Positions 51,276-59,830 of a stretch of DNA of 64,000 bases are shown here, in pieces (position 1 is the stretch's first letter; each line of letters starts with the position of its first letter). A program made the translations under genes and the position numbers. The notes below the pieces were generated by a model. That model was not told where the DNA came from and made no database searches. It worked only from the letters and a program-made list of their open reading frames with translations. The DNA lies in contig NZ_JADBEM010000001.1 of assembly GCF_014873875.1 (NCBI RefSeq), positions 3,596,001 through 3,660,000 of the forward strand, in the 5' to 3' direction. This stretch comes from Actinopolymorpha pittospori. GTDB taxonomy: Bacteria > Actinomycetota > Actinomycetes > Propionibacteriales > Actinopolymorphaceae.

Positions 51276-51326
51276 TGCGGGCGTACGTCAGGACATCGAT
51301 GGCACGGCCGAACGGAGTGGCACAGG

Positions 51327-52484
51327 ATGACGGATCTGGCGATCGGCGTGATCGGCTACGGGTTGCGAGGCAACCTCGCCGCACACGCGCACCGTCCCGG
51401 CGAGGGTTCGCGACTGGTCGCGTTGTACGACCCGGACGCGGCGGCTCATGACCGGTTCCGCGACAGGTTCGGATCAGACGTCACGACCACCGCGGATCTC
51501 GACGCCTTCCTCGGGCTGGGTCTGGACGCCGCGTTCGTGCTGAGCCCCGACTACCTGCACGAGGAGCACGCGCTCGCGCTGCTCGACGCCGGGATCGCGG
51601 TCTACCTCGAGAAGCCGATGGCGATCACCACCGAGGGTTGCGACCGACTGCTGGAGGCCGCGCAGAAGAGCGGTGGCCGGCTCTACCTCGGCCACAACAT
51701 GCGGCACATGCCCTTCGTCCGGGAGATGAAGCGGCTGATCGACTCCGGCGCGATCGGTGAGCCGAAGGTCGCGTGGTGCCGCCACTTCGTGGGCAACGGC
51801 GGCGACTTCTACTTCGCCGACTGGCACGCCGAGCGTCGCTACGGCACCAGCCTGCTGCTGCAGAAGGGCGCGCACGACATCGACGTCCTGCACTGGCTGT
51901 GTGGTTCCTACTCCCGCGACGTCACGGCGATGGGTGACCGCATGGTCTACGACCCCTCGCAGGGCGGCGAGGAGGAGCCGTGGTGGCAGGGTGAGCGCAA
52001 CCTCAAGCGCTGGCCGCCGAAGTCGCTCACCGGGCTCAACCCGAAGATGGACGTCGAGGACGTCTCGATGGTCCACATGCGGCTCCAGAACGGCATCCTC
52101 GCGTCGTACGAGCAGTGCCACTTCACCCCCGACTACTGGCGCAACTACACGATCATCGGGACCGAGGGCCGGATCGAGAACTTCGGCAACGGCGAGCCCG
52201 GCACGGTGATCCGGCTGTGGAACCAGCGGCACCAGTACGCCCCGGACGGCGACCACTCGGTGCCGCTCGGCGAAGAGGAGGGCGGTCACGGCGGGGCCGA
52301 CCCGCGGATCGTCGCGGAGTTCCTGCGCTACGTGCGGGAAGGCGGCGCCACCGACACCTCGCCGGTGGCCGCGAGGTACGCCGTCGCGGCCGGATGCGCG
52401 GGTGCTGAGTCGCTGCGTGCGGGCAGCGTGCCGGTGCGGGTGCCGGACGCGAACCCCGAGGTCGTGTCCTACTTCGAGGGCTGA
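51327..52484 (+). CDS. Gfo/Idh/MocA-family oxidoreductase
   Basis: A 385-residue NAD(P)-dependent sugar or sugar-derivative dehydrogenase. The Rossmann motif GVIGYGLRGNLAAHAH is at the N-terminus; VYLEKPMAITTEGCDRL carries the catalytic Lys of the EKP motif. HDIDVLHWLCGSYSRDVTA is in the C-terminal alpha/beta domain, with the conserved His pattern KGAHDIDVLHW. GGAG about 9 nt upstream supports the ATG. It stands alone, with LacI-type palindromes upstream and a very strong palindrome downstream, so it looks like an inducible carbohydrate gene. Confidence 0.9.
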   Translation: MTDLAIGVIGYGLRGNLAAHAHRPGEGSRLVALYDPDAAAHDRFRDRFGSDVTTTADLDAFLGLGLDAAFVLSPDYLHEEHALALLDAGIAVYLEKPMAITTEGCDRLLEAAQKSGGRLYLGHNMRHMPFVREMKRLIDSGAIGEPKVAWCRHFVGNGGDFYFADWHAERRYGTSLLLQKGAHDIDVLHWLCGSYSRDVTAMGDRMVYDPSQGGEEEPWWQGERNLKRWPPKSLTGLNPKMDVEDVSMVHMRLQNGILASYEQCHFTPDYWRNYTIIGTEGRIENFGNGEPGTVIRLWNQRHQYAPDGDHSVPLGEEEGGHGGADPRIVAEFLRYVREGGATDTSPVAARYAVAAGCAGAESLRAGSVPVRVPDANPEVVSYFEG

Positions 52485-52527
52485 TCCGGCAGGTCCGTCA
52501 GGGCTGTCAGGGCAGATTCGTTCGATC

Positions 52528-52569
52528 GCCGCGAGGCCGGCGCCGGAATTCCGGCGCCGGCCTCGCGGC
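52528..52569. terminator. 42-bp perfect palindrome (terminator)
   Basis: Arms of 19 bp (GCCGCGAGGCCGGCGCCGG and complement) meet at a central AATT. It follows the Gfo/Idh gene and faces disA. As RNA it would form an extremely stable hairpin; as DNA it could extrude a cruciform. Confidence 0.85.
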
Positions 52570-52602
52570 ATCTTCGGTAGATGAGTGGGGGGCTGCTCGG
52601 GT

Positions 52603-52852
52603 CGACGACAACGCGCCCAGGCGGGATGCGGGGGCCGGCATGAGGAGCGGGTCATCCGCGCCCGGCTGGGAAGGCGGAGGAGGAGGCGCGTAGCGGTGTT
52701 CTACGTGCGACGACGAGAACGCCGCCAGCGTGGATGCGGGGGCCGGCATGAGGAGGGGGTCATCCGCGCCCGGCTGGGAAGGCGGAGGAGGAGGCCCGTA
52801 GCGGTGTTCTACGTGCGACGACGACAACGCACCCAGGCGGGATGCGGGGGCC
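52603..52852. repeat. 108-bp tandem repeat, 2.3 copies, 3' of disA
   Basis: The units start at 52603, 52711 and 52819 (third incomplete) and are about 95 percent identical. The period is 36 codons and no stop occurs in at least one frame on each strand. The minus strand reads SSHVEHRYGPPPPPSQPGAD per unit, the plus strand an Arg-rich repeat. Neither has a convincing start and ribosome binding site. The array ends 8 bp before the disA stop codon. Confidence 0.88.
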
Positions 52853-52859
52853 CGCGACC

Positions 52860-53945
52860 CTAGACGTAGCGTTCGAGGATGCTGGACTCGGCCAACCGGG
52901 ACAGCCCTTCGCGGACCGAGCGGGCGCGGTTTTCGCCCACGCCGCCGACCGCCTGCAAGTCGTCGATGCTGGCCGCGAGGAGCTTCTGCAGGCTGCCGAA
53001 GTGTTCGACGAGCCGGTCGATGACGGTGCCGGGCAGTCGCGGCACCTTGGCGAGGAGCCGGTAGCCGCGCGGACTGACCGCGGCGTCGAGCGCGTCCCCG
53101 CCATGACCGAGGGCGCGGGCCACCGCGCCGATGTCGAGCAAGTCGGTGGCCGAGAGCCCGTCGAGCTCGGCGAGAGCCTCCTCGACGCTGCGCTGGCGCT
53201 TGCCGGTGGTCTGCGGGAGGTAGTCGCGGGCGACCAGTTCGCGCTCGGGCTCGACGCCCGCCACCAGCTCGTCGAGCTGGAGGGACAGCAGCCGGCCGTC
53301 GACACCGAGTTCGACGACGTAGCCGTGGATCTCGTTGGCGATGCGCCGCACCATCTCCAGCCGCTGGGCGACCTGGGCGACGTCGCGCACGGTCACCAGA
53401 TCCTCGATCTCGAGAGCGGACAGGGTGCCGGACACCTCGTCGAGGCGCAGCTTGTAGCGCTCCAGAGTCGCGAGGGCCTGGTTGGCGCGGCTGAGGATCT
53501 GGCCGGTGTCTTCCAGGACGTAGCGGATGTCGTCGACGTAGAGGCCGATGATCCGCATGGACTGCGAGACCGAGACGACCGGGAAGCCGGTCTGCTTGGC
53601 GATCCGCTCGGCGGTGCGGTGTCGGGTGCCGGTCTCCACCGTGGGGATGGACGGGTCGGGCATCAGGTGGACGGCGGCCCGGACGATGCGGGTGCACTCC
53701 CGGTCGACGACGATCGCGCCGTCCATCTTGGCGAGCTCGCGGAGTCCGGTGGCGCTGAACTCGACATCGAGGCTGAACCCGCCGGTGCACAGGGACTCCA
53801 CCGTGCGGTCGTAGCCGAGCACGATGAGCGCGCCCGTACGGCCGCGGAGAACGCGCTCGAGCCCGTCACGCAGAGACGTACCCGGCGCGACAGCGGCGAG
53901 CGTGGCCCGGAACTTCGCGTCCGGGCTCTTGTCACTTGCAGCCAC
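52860..53945 (-). CDS. disA: DNA integrity scanning diadenylate cyclase
   Basis: 361 residues from the GTG at 53945 with AGGAG 5 nt upstream. It makes c-di-AMP from two ATP and scans DNA for branched structures. The DAC domain has [16 protein letters not shown] (DGA) and [20 protein letters not shown] (RHR). A helical linker ([20 protein letters not shown]) leads to a C-terminal helix-hairpin-helix domain ([20 protein letters not shown]). In most actinomycetes disA follows radA directly; here a GH78 gene lies between them. Confidence 0.96.
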   Translation of the reverse strand: MAASDKSPDAKFRATLAAVAPGTSLRDGLERVLRGRTGALIVLGYDRTVESLCTGGFSLDVEFSATGLRELAKMDGAIVVDRECTRIVRAAVHLMPDPSIPTVETGTRHRTAERIAKQTGFPVVSVSQSMRIIGLYVDDIRYVLEDTGQILSRANQALATLERYKLRLDEVSGTLSALEIEDLVTVRDVAQVAQRLEMVRRIANEIHGYVVELGVDGRLLSLQLDELVAGVEPERELVARDYLPQTTGKRQRSVEEALAELDGLSATDLLDIGAVARALGHGGDALDAAVSPRGYRLLAKVPRLPGTVIDRLVEHFGSLQKLLAASIDDLQAVGGVGENRARSVREGLSRLAESSILERYV

Positions 53946-54232
53946 AACTCTCCTGGGGTGGTCAGCTTGCTCGCGCAAAGTCTACGGTCCGGGAATGTGA
54001 GATGGGCCCCGCGCCATGCGCGAGATCTTCACGGCTTTCCGTCCGCTATGTGTGGAGACCGACGGCCTCGCCATTTCGTTGCTTGCCGTGACCGCTTGCG
54101 GACAGTGTGACGCTGGACGGGTATAGGCACGGCGGCGTGACACGCAATTCTGGTGCAGCCCGCGTCCGTTGGCACACCGTTCCCGGTAATCGCGGGTGCC
54201 CGGCCTACGACAATCCTCTGGAGCCGCCACAT
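53946..54232. promoter_or_regulatory. 287-bp divergent region disA/rhamnosidase
   Basis: No gene is seen. TATAGG at 54122-54127 is a possible -10 for the rhamnosidase, with TTGCGG at 54096-54101 as a poorly spaced -35 (20 bp). No copy of the CTTTGCGCAAAG palindrome occurs here. Confidence 0.3.
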
Positions 54233-56869
54233 ATGAGTGCCGTTCTGAGCCCGCACACACTCCGTACCGAGTACGCCGACAATCCCCTCGGAATCGACGA
54301 GCCCCGGCCGAGATTCTCCTGGCTGCTGCGCTCCGACGCTGGCAGCGGCGAAAGTTCGGAATCCGGGCAGGGGGCCTTCACCCAGACGTCGTACCAGGTG
54401 ATCGTGTCCTCCGATCTGCCCGGTCTGGAAGCCGGCCGGGGCGACGTCTGGGATTCGGGCCGGGTGGAGTCCAGCGGCACCGGCCAGGTGGAGTACGACG
54501 GAGCGCCGCTGCGGCCGGCGACCGGCTACGTGTGGAGCGTCCGCGTCTGGGACGGTGCCGGTGAGGCGTCGGACTGGGCCGCACCCGCCGCGTTCGAGAC
54601 CGGTCTGCTCAGCTCCGAGGACTGGGGTGGCGCCGTCTGGGTGCGCCACCCGGCGGCCACCGGCACCGACGGACCCGCCCCCTCACCCCTGCTGCGGAAG
54701 ACTTTCCAGCTCCCGCCCGGTGACATCGTGCGGGCCCGTCTCCACGCCTGCGGCCTGGGCTTTGGTGAGTTCCACCTCGACGGCGAGCGGGTCGGCCGGG
54801 CAGTTCTGGACCCGGCCCCCACCAACTACGAGGCGACCGTCCTCTACTCGACCCACGACGTGACGCCGCAGGTTCGGGCCGGTGCGTCCTCCTCCGAGCA
54901 CGTGCTCGCGGTCGCCCTCGGGCGGGGCCGCTACGCCGATCCGACGCCGAACGTGTGGTACTGGCAGCGCGCGCCGTGGTGGGACGATCCCAAGCTGCTG
55001 GCCCATCTGGTCGTGTCGTACGCCGACGGACGGGTCGAACGCGTGGTCAGCGACCTCAGTTGGCGCGCCGTCGACGGCCCGACCCGGGTCGACTCGCTCT
55101 ACGCCGGTGAGGTGTACGACGCGGCGAAGACGCGGCGGGGCTGGACCTCCACCGGCTTCGACGACAGCGACTGGAGCGACGTCGTCGCGGCCACTCCGCC
55201 ACGGGGTGTGCTGCGTTCCCAGCAGGTCGAACCGATCGAGGTGATCGGGGAACTGGAGCCGGTCGGGCTGGCCGAGCCGCAGCCGGGCGTCCATGTCTAC
55301 GACCTCGGACAGCAGCTCGCGGGGTGGGCGCGGTTGCGGGTGGTCGGTCCGGCCGGCACCAGGCTGCGGATCAGGTACGGCGAGCGGCTCCTGGACGACG
55401 GCACGGTCGACATTCGTCAGGTGCACATTGACGGTGACATGCAGACCGACACGTTCGTGCTGAGCGGCGAGGGCTACGAGACGTTCGAGCCGCGCTTTTC
55501 CTACAAGGGATTCCAGTACGTCCAGGTCGACGGGCATCCGGGTCGTCCCGACATCGACGACCTGCGCGCCCAGGTCGTTCACACCGCGGTGGCCTCGACC
55601 GGTGAGTTCGAGACCGACAACCGGCTCGTCAACCGGATCCACACGGCCACCCGCTGGGCGGTCCTCAACAACCTGCACGGCGTACCGACGGACACCCCGG
55701 TGTTCGAGAAGAACGGCTGGACCGGCGACGCGCACCTGACCGCCAACGTCGCGGCCTACAACTTCCACATGCCGCGCTTCTACACCAAGTGGCTGCAGGA
55801 CTGGGTTGACGCCCAGCTGCCGACTGGGGAGTTCCCGCCGATCGTCCCGACCAGCGGCTGGGGATACCACGGCGACCCGGACGCCGGAATCACCGGACCC
55901 ATTCCGGCCTGGGACGTGGCGTACGCGGAGATTCCGTGGGTGATGTACCAGCACTACGGTGACGAGCGCATTCTTGCCCGTCACTACGACGGGCAACGGC
56001 GCTATCTCGACCACCTCGTCGACGGGTATCTCCGGGACGACGTGGTGCTGGTCGGCCTCGGCGACTGGCTGCCGCCCGGGGTGCACGGGATGCCGCCGGA
56101 GGGGCCGGGTGTCTACGAGACGGCGTACACGCTGCGATTCGTCGAGCTTCTCGGCCAGATCGGGCAGGTGCTCGGTCGTCAAGGTGACCTTGCCGGCTAC
56201 GACGAACTCGCCGGCCGAATCCGGTCCGGCTTCGACCGCGCGTTCTTCGACGCCGCGGCCGGGATCTACCACGGCGAGCGGCCGACGGACTATCGGCAGT
56301 CGGTCAACGTGGTCGCGCTGGCCTTCGGGCTGGTCCCCGACGACAGGTACGCCGCGGTCCTCGACCGCCTGGTCGCCGACATCCACGAGCGCGACGACCA
56401 CCTCGACACCGGCGTGATCGGGACGAAGTTCCTGCTGCCGCTGCTGACCCGGCACGGCATGGTGGATCTCGCCTTCCGGGTCGCGACGCGGTTGACGTAC
56501 CCGGGTTACGGATTCTGGATGGAGCAGGGCGCGACCGCGTTGTACGAGCACTGGCACGCCGGCTCCCGCTCGCGTAACCACCACTTCTTCGGGCACGTGG
56601 ACCAGTGGTTCATCGAGGACCTCGCCGGGCTGACTCCGGCGGAGCCGGGCTTCGCCCGGGTGCGGGTGCGGCCGTCGCCGCCGAGCGACCTGGGCCGGGC
56701 GCGGGCCGCGCTGGACACCGTACGCGGGCGGGTGGCCACCAGCTGGGAGCGGCGTGGGGAGGGGGTCGCGGTGACGGTGGAGCTGCCGCCCGGGGTGAGC
56801 GGCGAGGTGCACGTGCCCGGTGCCGGCGTCCAGGAGTGTGGTCCTGGCACCCACACGTTCGAGTCCTAG
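54233..56869 (+). CDS. Alpha-L-rhamnosidase, GH78
   Basis: An 878-residue inverting glycosidase that removes terminal alpha-L-rhamnose. N-terminal beta domains include LRTEYADNPLGIDEPRPRFS, typical of GH78 starts. The (alpha/alpha)6 catalytic barrel contains NNLHGVPTDTPVFEKNGWTG, then DAHLTANVAAYNF; the acidic residues around GWTGDA are the active-site cluster. LVGLGDWLPPGVHGMPPEGP and YPGYGFWMEQGATALYEHW (with the general-base Glu region) follow, then a C-terminal beta sandwich. No signal peptide, so it probably acts on imported rhamnosides. The ATG at 54233 follows GGAG by 10 nt. It is inserted between disA and radA. Confidence 0.93.
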   Translation: MSAVLSPHTLRTEYADNPLGIDEPRPRFSWLLRSDAGSGESSESGQGAFTQTSYQVIVSSDLPGLEAGRGDVWDSGRVESSGTGQVEYDGAPLRPATGYVWSVRVWDGAGEASDWAAPAAFETGLLSSEDWGGAVWVRHPAATGTDGPAPSPLLRKTFQLPPGDIVRARLHACGLGFGEFHLDGERVGRAVLDPAPTNYEATVLYSTHDVTPQVRAGASSSEHVLAVALGRGRYADPTPNVWYWQRAPWWDDPKLLAHLVVSYADGRVERVVSDLSWRAVDGPTRVDSLYAGEVYDAAKTRRGWTSTGFDDSDWSDVVAATPPRGVLRSQQVEPIEVIGELEPVGLAEPQPGVHVYDLGQQLAGWARLRVVGPAGTRLRIRYGERLLDDGTVDIRQVHIDGDMQTDTFVLSGEGYETFEPRFSYKGFQYVQVDGHPGRPDIDDLRAQVVHTAVASTGEFETDNRLVNRIHTATRWAVLNNLHGVPTDTPVFEKNGWTGDAHLTANVAAYNFHMPRFYTKWLQDWVDAQLPTGEFPPIVPTSGWGYHGDPDAGITGPIPAWDVAYAEIPWVMYQHYGDERILARHYDGQRRYLDHLVDGYLRDDVVLVGLGDWLPPGVHGMPPEGPGVYETAYTLRFVELLGQIGQVLGRQGDLAGYDELAGRIRSGFDRAFFDAAAGIYHGERPTDYRQSVNVVALAFGLVPDDRYAAVLDRLVADIHERDDHLDTGVIGTKFLLPLLTRHGMVDLAFRVATRLTYPGYGFWMEQGATALYEHWHAGSRSRNHHFFGHVDQWFIEDLAGLTPAEPGFARVRVRPSPPSDLGRARAALDTVRGRVATSWERRGEGVAVTVELPPGVSGEVHVPGAGVQECGPGTHTFES

Positions 56870-56959
56870 GGATCGGGATCCGGTCGGCGAGGTCGAACGC
56901 GCGATGCCGGACGTCGTTCGGGCGAGGGGCGGCCGACCAGGCGTCGGTGTGGCCGAACG

Positions 56960-58366
56960 TCACTGCGGCGAACGGCGGAGCGCGACGACCTTGCCGAGGC
57001 GGGCGGCGGCGTCCAGGGCCGCACCGATGTGAGCGACCTGGCGGACCTCCATGCCCTCGGGTCCGGGGCCGCCGTCCAGCGGCACCAGCGCGTAGGTGAA
57101 GCCAAGGCGGAACGCCTCGGACAGGCGCCGCTGGATGCCGGTCACGCGCCGGATGTCGCCGCCGAGGCCGACCTCGCCGACCGCGATCAGGTTGACCGGC
57201 AGCGGCTGGAGGACGTCGGCGCTCGCGATCGCCAGGGCGACGGCGAGGTCGGAGGCGGGCTCACGCAGGCGTACGCCACCGACGGTGGCGGCGTAGACGT
57301 CCTGCCGGCCGATCGAGACCCCCGCCCGGCGTTCGAGCACAGCAAGGATCATCGCCAACCGGCTCGAGTCGAGGCCGGACGTGGCTCGCCGCGGGGTCGC
57401 GAGGCTGGACGCCGCAACCAGCGCCTGCACCTCGGCGAGCAAGGGGCGCTTGCCCTCGACGGTCGCGGTGACGCAACTGCCCGACACGGGCGCGCCCCGC
57501 CGGGTCAGGAACAGCCCGCTCGGGTCGGGCAGGCTCTCCAGGCCGCCGTCGGCGAAGTCGAAGCAGCCCACCTCGTCGGTGGGGCCGTAGCGGTTCTTCA
57601 CCGCGCGGACCATGCGCAGCCGGGAGTGCCGCTCGCCCTCGAAGTGCAGGACCACGTCGACGAGGTGCTCCAGCGCGCGCGGACCCGCGATGGATCCGTC
57701 CTTGGTCACGTGGCCGACGACGAGGGTGGCGATGTTGCGTTCCTTGGCGACGCGGATCAACGCCCCCGCCACCTCCCGGACCTGTGTCACCCCGCCCGGT
57801 GCGCCGTCGACCTCCGCGGAGGCGACGGTCTGCACCGAGTCGAGCACGATGAGATCGGGTCGAACGTCGTCGATGTGGCTCAGCACCGCACCAAGATCGG
57901 TCTCCGCCGCGAGGAAGAGTCGGGGCGCCAGAGCGTCGATCCGCTCCGCGCGCAGGCGGATCTGTGCGGCGGACTCCTCGCCGGACAGGTAGAGGCTCTT
58001 GCCACCGGAGCGCGCGCGCTGCGCGGCCGCCTCCAGCAGCAGGGTCGACTTGCCGACGCCGGGCTCGCCGGCCACCAGCACGACCGCTCCTGGCACCAGG
58101 CCGCCACCGAGCACCCGGTCGAGTTCGGAGATGCCGGTCGGCTCGGCCCGGGCCGCCTCCACACTCACCTGGTCGATCGGGGTGGCGGGCTGGGAGACGG
58201 GCCGCGCCGCGGTGACGACGGAGCTGGCCCGACCGGCGCCGATCTCCTCGACCGTGCCCCACGCCTGACACTCGCCGCAGCGACCGACCCACTTGGTGGT
58301 CTGCCAGCCGCACTCGCCGCAGCGGTAGGCGGGCCGTGGCGCACGGGACGTCGAAGATCTGGCCAT
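56960..58366 (-). CDS. radA: DNA repair protein RadA (Sms)
   Basis: A 468-residue RecA-like branch-migration helicase. The N-terminal C4 zinc finger uses Cys16, Cys19, Cys30 and Cys33 (YRCGECG...GRCGEC). Walker A is GEPGVGKSTLLLE, with VRPDLIVLDSVQTVAS as Walker B. The RadA-specific KNRFG motif reads KNRYG here (RAVKNRYGPTDEVGCFD). The C-terminal Lon-like domain (DVYAATVGGVRLREPASDLA; GEVGLGGDIRRVTGIQRRL) is complete. A TAGCCT hexamer 8 nt before the ATG implies a leaderless message. Confidence 0.96.
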   Translation of the reverse strand: MARSSTSRAPRPAYRCGECGWQTTKWVGRCGECQAWGTVEEIGAGRASSVVTAARPVSQPATPIDQVSVEAARAEPTGISELDRVLGGGLVPGAVVLVAGEPGVGKSTLLLEAAAQRARSGGKSLYLSGEESAAQIRLRAERIDALAPRLFLAAETDLGAVLSHIDDVRPDLIVLDSVQTVASAEVDGAPGGVTQVREVAGALIRVAKERNIATLVVGHVTKDGSIAGPRALEHLVDVVLHFEGERHSRLRMVRAVKNRYGPTDEVGCFDFADGGLESLPDPSGLFLTRRGAPVSGSCVTATVEGKRPLLAEVQALVAASSLATPRRATSGLDSSRLAMILAVLERRAGVSIGRQDVYAATVGGVRLREPASDLAVALAIASADVLQPLPVNLIAVGEVGLGGDIRRVTGIQRRLSEAFRLGFTYALVPLDGGPGPEGMEVRQVAHIGAALDAAARLGKVVALRRSPQ

Positions 58367-58374
58367 GGTCGCAA

Positions 58375-58380
58375 AGGCTA
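58375..58380 (-). promoter_or_regulatory. -10 hexamer, leaderless radA
   Basis: TAGCCT on the minus strand ends 8 nt before the ATG at 58366. No ribosome binding site is seen. Confidence 0.58.
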
Positions 58381-58518
58381 GAGCGTGCCGCCGACAGCCC
58401 CGGCGTTCTGGCGTACCCGGCGACGAACGTCGCGGCGTGCCCGACAGGCGTTCCAGGTCACGGCTTGGTCTCGTCGCCGTCAGCTTGCGGACAGTTTCGC
58501 GGCCCGCTGAGCAATTCG

Positions 58519-58548
58519 TTGGGCGTCCAAGCAGCGAGGTCCTAGGCT
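58519..58548 (+). promoter_or_regulatory. Promoter of trmO-like gene, leaderless
   Basis: TTGGGC (58519-58524), 18-bp spacer, TAGGCT (58543-58548), then 8 nt to the GTG at 58557. It has the best -35 match among the leaderless starts. Confidence 0.6.
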
Positions 58549-58556
58549 GGTTAGAC

Positions 58557-59042
58557 GTGAGCACCGAGACCAGTTCTGACGTGAGCACACAGATCACGGT
58601 CGTTCCGATCGGAGTCGTCGCCGGTGGGCGCGCGGAGATTCGGGACGACAACTGGGCCACCGAGACGGCCCGGATCCTCCTCGACGGCACGCTGCTCGAG
58701 CCGGCCGCGACGCAGGGCCTGGCGGCGTTCTCCCACCTCGAGGTGATCTTCTTCTTCCACCGGTCGACCCGGGCGAGATCCGGTGCCGCCCATCCGCGCA
58801 GCAACCCGCACTGGCCGCGGGTGGGGATCTTGGCCGACCGTACGCCGCACCGCTTCAACCACCTCGGGGTGTCGCGCTGCGAGCTGCTCGCGGTCGACGG
58901 CCTGGAGCTGACGGTGCGCGGCCTGGATGCCGTCGACGGCACGCCGGTCCTCGACGTGAAGCCCTACGTCGAGGAGTACGGTCCGCGTGGACCCGTCCGC
59001 GAGCCGGCCTGGACCCGGCAGTTGATGGGCACGTACTACTGA
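58557..59042 (+). CDS. TrmO/TsaA-family tRNA methyltransferase
   Basis: A 161-residue beta-barrel SAM-dependent enzyme. TrmO methylates N6 of threonylcarbamoyl-adenosine 37 in some tRNAs. Family segments are VVPIGVVAGGRAEIRDDNW, FSHLEVIFFFHRSTRARSG, the RTPHRFNHLGVSRCELLAVD stretch (R-S/T-P-x-R-x-N-x-x-G-x-S) and TPVLDVKPYVEEYGP. It is somewhat divergent from E. coli TrmO, lacking its C-terminal extension, so the tRNA target is inferred. The GTG start follows a leaderless promoter. Confidence 0.85.
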   Translation: MSTETSSDVSTQITVVPIGVVAGGRAEIRDDNWATETARILLDGTLLEPAATQGLAAFSHLEVIFFFHRSTRARSGAAHPRSNPHWPRVGILADRTPHRFNHLGVSRCELLAVDGLELTVRGLDAVDGTPVLDVKPYVEEYGPRGPVREPAWTRQLMGTYY

Positions 59043-59099
59043 TCGGCCCTCTGGATCACTGATCGGTCCGTTGGTGTGCTGGTCGGCTGGCCGGCGGCC

Positions 59100-59798
59100 T
59101 CAGAACTCCCGCCACCACAGGTTGACGGCATAGTCGACCTCGAGGCCCCGGTGCTCGGCCAACACGCGTTCGGCGACCTCGGGACGAAACTCGATCCGTA
59201 CGACGGCCTCGAAGTCCTGGCGGCGTTCGAAGCTCCACCGCATGTCCACCGCCTCGCGCTGCCAACCGTGGATTGCCCAGAAGCGTTCGACCTCGGCCGG
59301 GTCGTAGGCCGGGAACGCCGCCCGAAACCACCCGCCGAAGGTGCTCCGGGTCGCGTCGTTGTCGATCACGAACGCCGCGCCGCCGCGGCGGACGACCCGG
59401 CTCAGTTCGGCGAGCCCGGGCTCGCAGCCGGGGCCGAAGAAGTAGGCCCAGCGGGCGTGCACCACATCGACCGACGCGTCGGGAACCGGCAGGTCCTGCG
59501 CGGTGCCCTGGCGTACCTCCACCAGGGGCAGCCGCGCACAACGGCGCCGGGCCTGGTCGACGAGGGACCGGTGGGGTTCGACACCGACGACCCGCGCCGC
59601 CTCGGCGGCGAAGCGGGGCAGGTGGTATCCGGTGCCGCACCCCACGTCGAGGACGTTCGCACCCGCCCAGGAACGGTGCCGCCGAATCGCCGCCTCGATC
59701 GCGCCGTCGGGGTCGACGGCGCGGTTCTCGAGCTCGTAGACGGCGGGACTGTTCCAGATGTTGGGGCTTGGTCTGGCTCCCTTGACGATCCGTGGCAC
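59100..59798 (-). CDS. Class I SAM-dependent methyltransferase (type 11)
   Basis: A 232-residue Rossmann methyltransferase: motif I VLDVGCGTGYHLPRFA, then VVGVEPHRSLVDQARRRC, DLPVPDASVDVVHARWAYFF and the post-motif region ELSRVVRRGGAAFVIDND. The substrate is unknown. The start is GTG at 59798 with TAACCT 6 nt upstream (leaderless). It is convergent with the trmO-like gene across a 57-bp gap. Confidence 0.87.
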   Translation of the reverse strand: MPRIVKGARPSPNIWNSPAVYELENRAVDPDGAIEAAIRRHRSWAGANVLDVGCGTGYHLPRFAAEAARVVGVEPHRSLVDQARRRCARLPLVEVRQGTAQDLPVPDASVDVVHARWAYFFGPGCEPGLAELSRVVRRGGAAFVIDNDATRSTFGGWFRAAFPAYDPAEVERFWAIHGWQREAVDMRWSFERRQDFEAVVRIEFRPEVAERVLAEHRGLEVDYAVNLWWREF

Positions 59799-59804
59799 AT
59801 GGGG

Positions 59805-59810
59805 AGGTTA
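59805..59810 (-). promoter_or_regulatory. -10 hexamer, leaderless methyltransferase gene
   Basis: TAACCT on the minus strand ends 6 nt before the GTG at 59798. An overlapping ATG (59800) is out of frame. Confidence 0.52.
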
Positions 59811-59830
59811 GCCCGCCGCACGGAACGTGA

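Noticed and set aside
52585..52863. Plus-strand Arg-rich ORF across the 108-bp repeats
   Set aside because: It is open only because of the repeat and GC content; no ribosome binding site, and the amino acid composition is that of an antisense frame.
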